From: Rhizobiales bacterium CCH10-E5
GTDB lineage: Bacteria; Pseudomonadota; Alphaproteobacteria; Rhizobiales; Beijerinckiaceae
Length of the DNA: 24,742 nt
Direction: 5' to 3'
Assembly: GCA_001556125.1 (NCBI GenBank)
Contig: LSIG01000093.1
Location: forward strand, 1-24,742
Shown here: in pieces, positions 23,635 through 24,742 of the stretch
How the letters are laid out: each line of letters opens with the position of its first letter
Numbering within the stretch: the stretch's first letter is position 1
Notes under the pieces: model-generated
What the model saw: only the letters and a program-made list of their open reading frames with translations
Database searches by the model: none
What the model was told of the DNA's origin: nothing
Translations under genes and position numbers: made by a program

Positions 23635-24492
23635 TCAGAGCCTGCGCTGATAGTCGATGACGAAGTTCTTCGCGTCGGGCTTGCGCTGGGTGTCGAGGTT
23701 ATAGAGCGACACGCTGGTCTCGTAGCCTTGCGGATCGACGACCACCCATTGCCGCAGCACATTCGCGGCGAGATCGAATTTGAGGGCGATCTTGGAGGTC
23801 CCGCCCAGCGTCGTGCGATCCTCCAGGCGCAGCGTCAGCACATCGCCATCGACCGCGGCGCCGGTGATCGTGCCCTCGCGCGCCAAATCCATGCGCTCGC
23901 GCACGAGGAACTTCAGCGGCGTCTGGCCGAGCGAATAGACATCCTGCGTCGCCAGCCGCTTGTCGCGCACGGCGACCGAGGTGCCGTCGGCGATGACCTC
24001 GATCGTCGCGGGCGGCTCGTATTCGAAGCGCATCTTGCCCGGACGCTGAATATAGATGCGGCCCTCGAGGCGCCGGCCATCGGCAGCATGCTGGATGAAA
24101 TTGCCCTGCAGCGTGGTGAAGCTGTTGAGATAGGCGTTCAGCCGCTCGATCGCCTCCTCGCGGGTGGCCGGCGCTGCCGTGCGAGCGCGGGTGACGGGGA
24201 CAGACGGCGCTGCGCGTGTCGCTTCGGCTGCGGCAGGAGCGGTGGCTCCGACGGAGGCCGCCTGAACGGTCGCGGCCTCGGCGACGCGGGGCAGACCGAG
24301 CCCGGCCGGCCGCACCGGCGGCAACGGCAGGGCGCGCGGAGCGGCCGGCTTGGTCGCGGCGGGCTTCGGCGGCAGGATCTGGAGCGGCTGGGCTGCCAGC
24401 GGCGCGGACAGTGCCAGGACGCCGCAGCACGCCAGAATCGCGACGCGGCCCGTGAGCGCAGCCCGGTTCGGTCGCGTCGATGTCGATGCCAT
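23635..24492 (-). CDS. lolA: Outer-membrane lipoprotein carrier protein, LolA family
   Basis: Periplasmic carrier that takes lipoproteins from the LolCDE complex to the outer membrane. The 285-residue product starts with a signal peptide ('VAILACCGVLALSAPLAAQP'), has an unusually long Pro/Ala-rich linker (roughly residues 40-105), and then the LolA domain: 'AIERLNAYLNSFTTLQGNFIQH', 'GRIYIQRPGKMRFEYEPP', 'VIADGTSVAVRDKRLATQDVYSLGQTPLKFLV' and 'TSVSLYNLDTQRKPDAKNFVIDY'. The ATG at 24492 (MASTSTRPNR) is preferred to 24528, as it directly precedes the signal sequence. Usual LolA proteins are about 200-240 residues; the extra length is the linker. Confidence 0.93.
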   Translation of the reverse strand: MASTSTRPNRAALTGRVAILACCGVLALSAPLAAQPLQILPPKPAATKPAAPRALPLPPVRPAGLGLPRVAEAATVQAASVGATAPAAAEATRAAPSVPVTRARTAAPATREEAIERLNAYLNSFTTLQGNFIQHAADGRRLEGRIYIQRPGKMRFEYEPPATIEVIADGTSVAVRDKRLATQDVYSLGQTPLKFLVRERMDLAREGTITGAAVDGDVLTLRLEDRTTLGGTSKIALKFDLAANVLRQWVVVDPQGYETSVSLYNLDTQRKPDAKNFVIDYQRRL

Positions 24493-24555
24493 GAGCCGGC
24501 CTCGCTCCCTTGTTTCGCGGTCGGCCACGTCGGCCGGCGGCGGATTTGTTCCGGA

Positions 24556-24608
24556 AGAGCCTCCGGCTCTCGGTCCTGAACGCCTTTATTGCGCTGCAGG
24601 TTGCAGCG
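24556..24608. repeat. Two short hairpins in the lolA upstream region
   Basis: AGAGCC-TCC-GGCTCT at 24556-24570 and CGCTGCA-GGT-TGCAGCG at 24592-24608 are small inverted repeats upstream of lolA. No T-tract follows. They may be operators or RNA elements; nothing identifies them further. Confidence 0.35.
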
Positions 24609-24631
24609 TCCTGATGGCAATTTGAGGACCG

Positions 24632-24654
24632 GCAGCCCTCAGGACAAGGGCTGC
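24632..24654 (-). terminator. Hairpin after ftsK, possible weak terminator
   Basis: GCAGCCCT and AGGGCTGC form an 8-bp stem with a 7-base loop, 11 bp after the ftsK stop. The bases that follow on the minus strand are not T-rich, so it is not a classical intrinsic terminator. It could limit read-through into lolA or protect the ftsK mRNA end. Confidence 0.4.
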
Positions 24655-24665
24655 GCCGCCTTCCC

Positions 24666-24742
24666 TCAATCCTCGTCTTCGCGGGCCCGGCCGGTTTCGA
24701 CGAGGATTTCGCGTTTGCCGGCGTGGTTGGCGGGGCCGACGA
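24666..24742 (-). CDS. ftsK: DNA translocase FtsK, C-terminal fragment
   Basis: Only the last codons are in the window; the gene extends past the right edge. The visible peptide ends VGPANHAGKREILVETGRA then REDED before TGA. The pattern 'VG.ANHAGKREIL' is the end of the FtsK gamma domain, which binds KOPS DNA sequences and activates XerCD at the septum. The assignment relies on this short tail plus the expected ftsK-lolA-xthA gene order. Upstream of lolA and co-oriented with it. Confidence 0.78.
   Translation of the reverse strand, partial: VGPANHAGKREILVETGRAREDED

Noticed and set aside
23520..23762. N-terminal extension of xthA into lolA
   Set aside because: It would overlap the end of lolA by over 100 bp and gives a low-complexity Arg/Ser-rich peptide; GTG at 23519 yields the normal ExoIII length.

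Overview
The window looks like the origin-proximal core of a high-GC alphaproteobacterial chromosome, most likely from the order Hyphomicrobiales (Rhizobiales). This rests on gene order (dnaQ-coaE-aroE-maf-ppsR // hemE-hemJ-rho-mnmE-mnmG-rsmG-parA-parB // holA-lptE-leuS), on CtrA-type TTAA-N7-TTAA and GANTC motifs in the ppsR-hemE gap, on a parS site inside rsmG, and on short dispersed palindromic repeats of a kind common in Rhizobiales. The genus cannot be fixed from the sequence; Bosea- or Methylobacterium-like relatives are a guess. No tRNA, rRNA, CRISPR, prophage or insertion sequence was seen.

Layout. (1) 1-2030, minus: tim44-like -> mltA -> smr-type gene (cut by the window edge), tightly packed, for envelope or cell-wall functions. 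(2) 2273-2764, plus: secB, closed by a clear intrinsic terminator. (3) 2851-6518, minus: ppsR -> maf -> aroE -> coaE -> dnaQ, with overlaps or short gaps. (4) 6519-6974: a 456-bp gene-free gap that is the best candidate for the chromosomal replication origin. It holds one perfect and two near-perfect CtrA sites, DnaA-box-like 9-mers, four GANTC sites, a one-mismatch parS-like palindrome and an AT-rich stretch next to hemE. (5) 6975-15695, plus: hemE, hemJ, rho, mnmE, mnmG, rsmG, parA, parB. These are haem synthesis, transcription termination, tRNA wobble modification, 16S rRNA methylation and chromosome partition. A perfect parS lies within the rsmG coding sequence, just after a cluster of DnaA-box-like motifs. 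(6) 15700-19912, minus: leuS -> lptE -> holA, convergent with parB across 4 bp. (7) 20087-22694: yggS-type PLP protein, a composite palindromic repeat, an L,D-transpeptidase (minus), then an OmpR-type response regulator and a stand-alone cyclic-nucleotide-binding-domain protein (plus). (8) 22704-24742, minus: the end of ftsK, then lolA and xthA.

How the parts connect. The central theme is replication and segregation: a candidate origin under likely DnaA/CtrA/CcrM control, ParA/ParB with its parS site about 6.6 kb away, two replicative polymerase subunits (DnaQ epsilon, HolA delta) and the FtsK translocase at the edge. Most genes are ordinary housekeeping genes. The most interesting material is non-coding: the motif arrangement of the origin gap, the parS-like site inside it, and the DnaA-like cluster beside the true parS. 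I did not find an obviously novel protein system.
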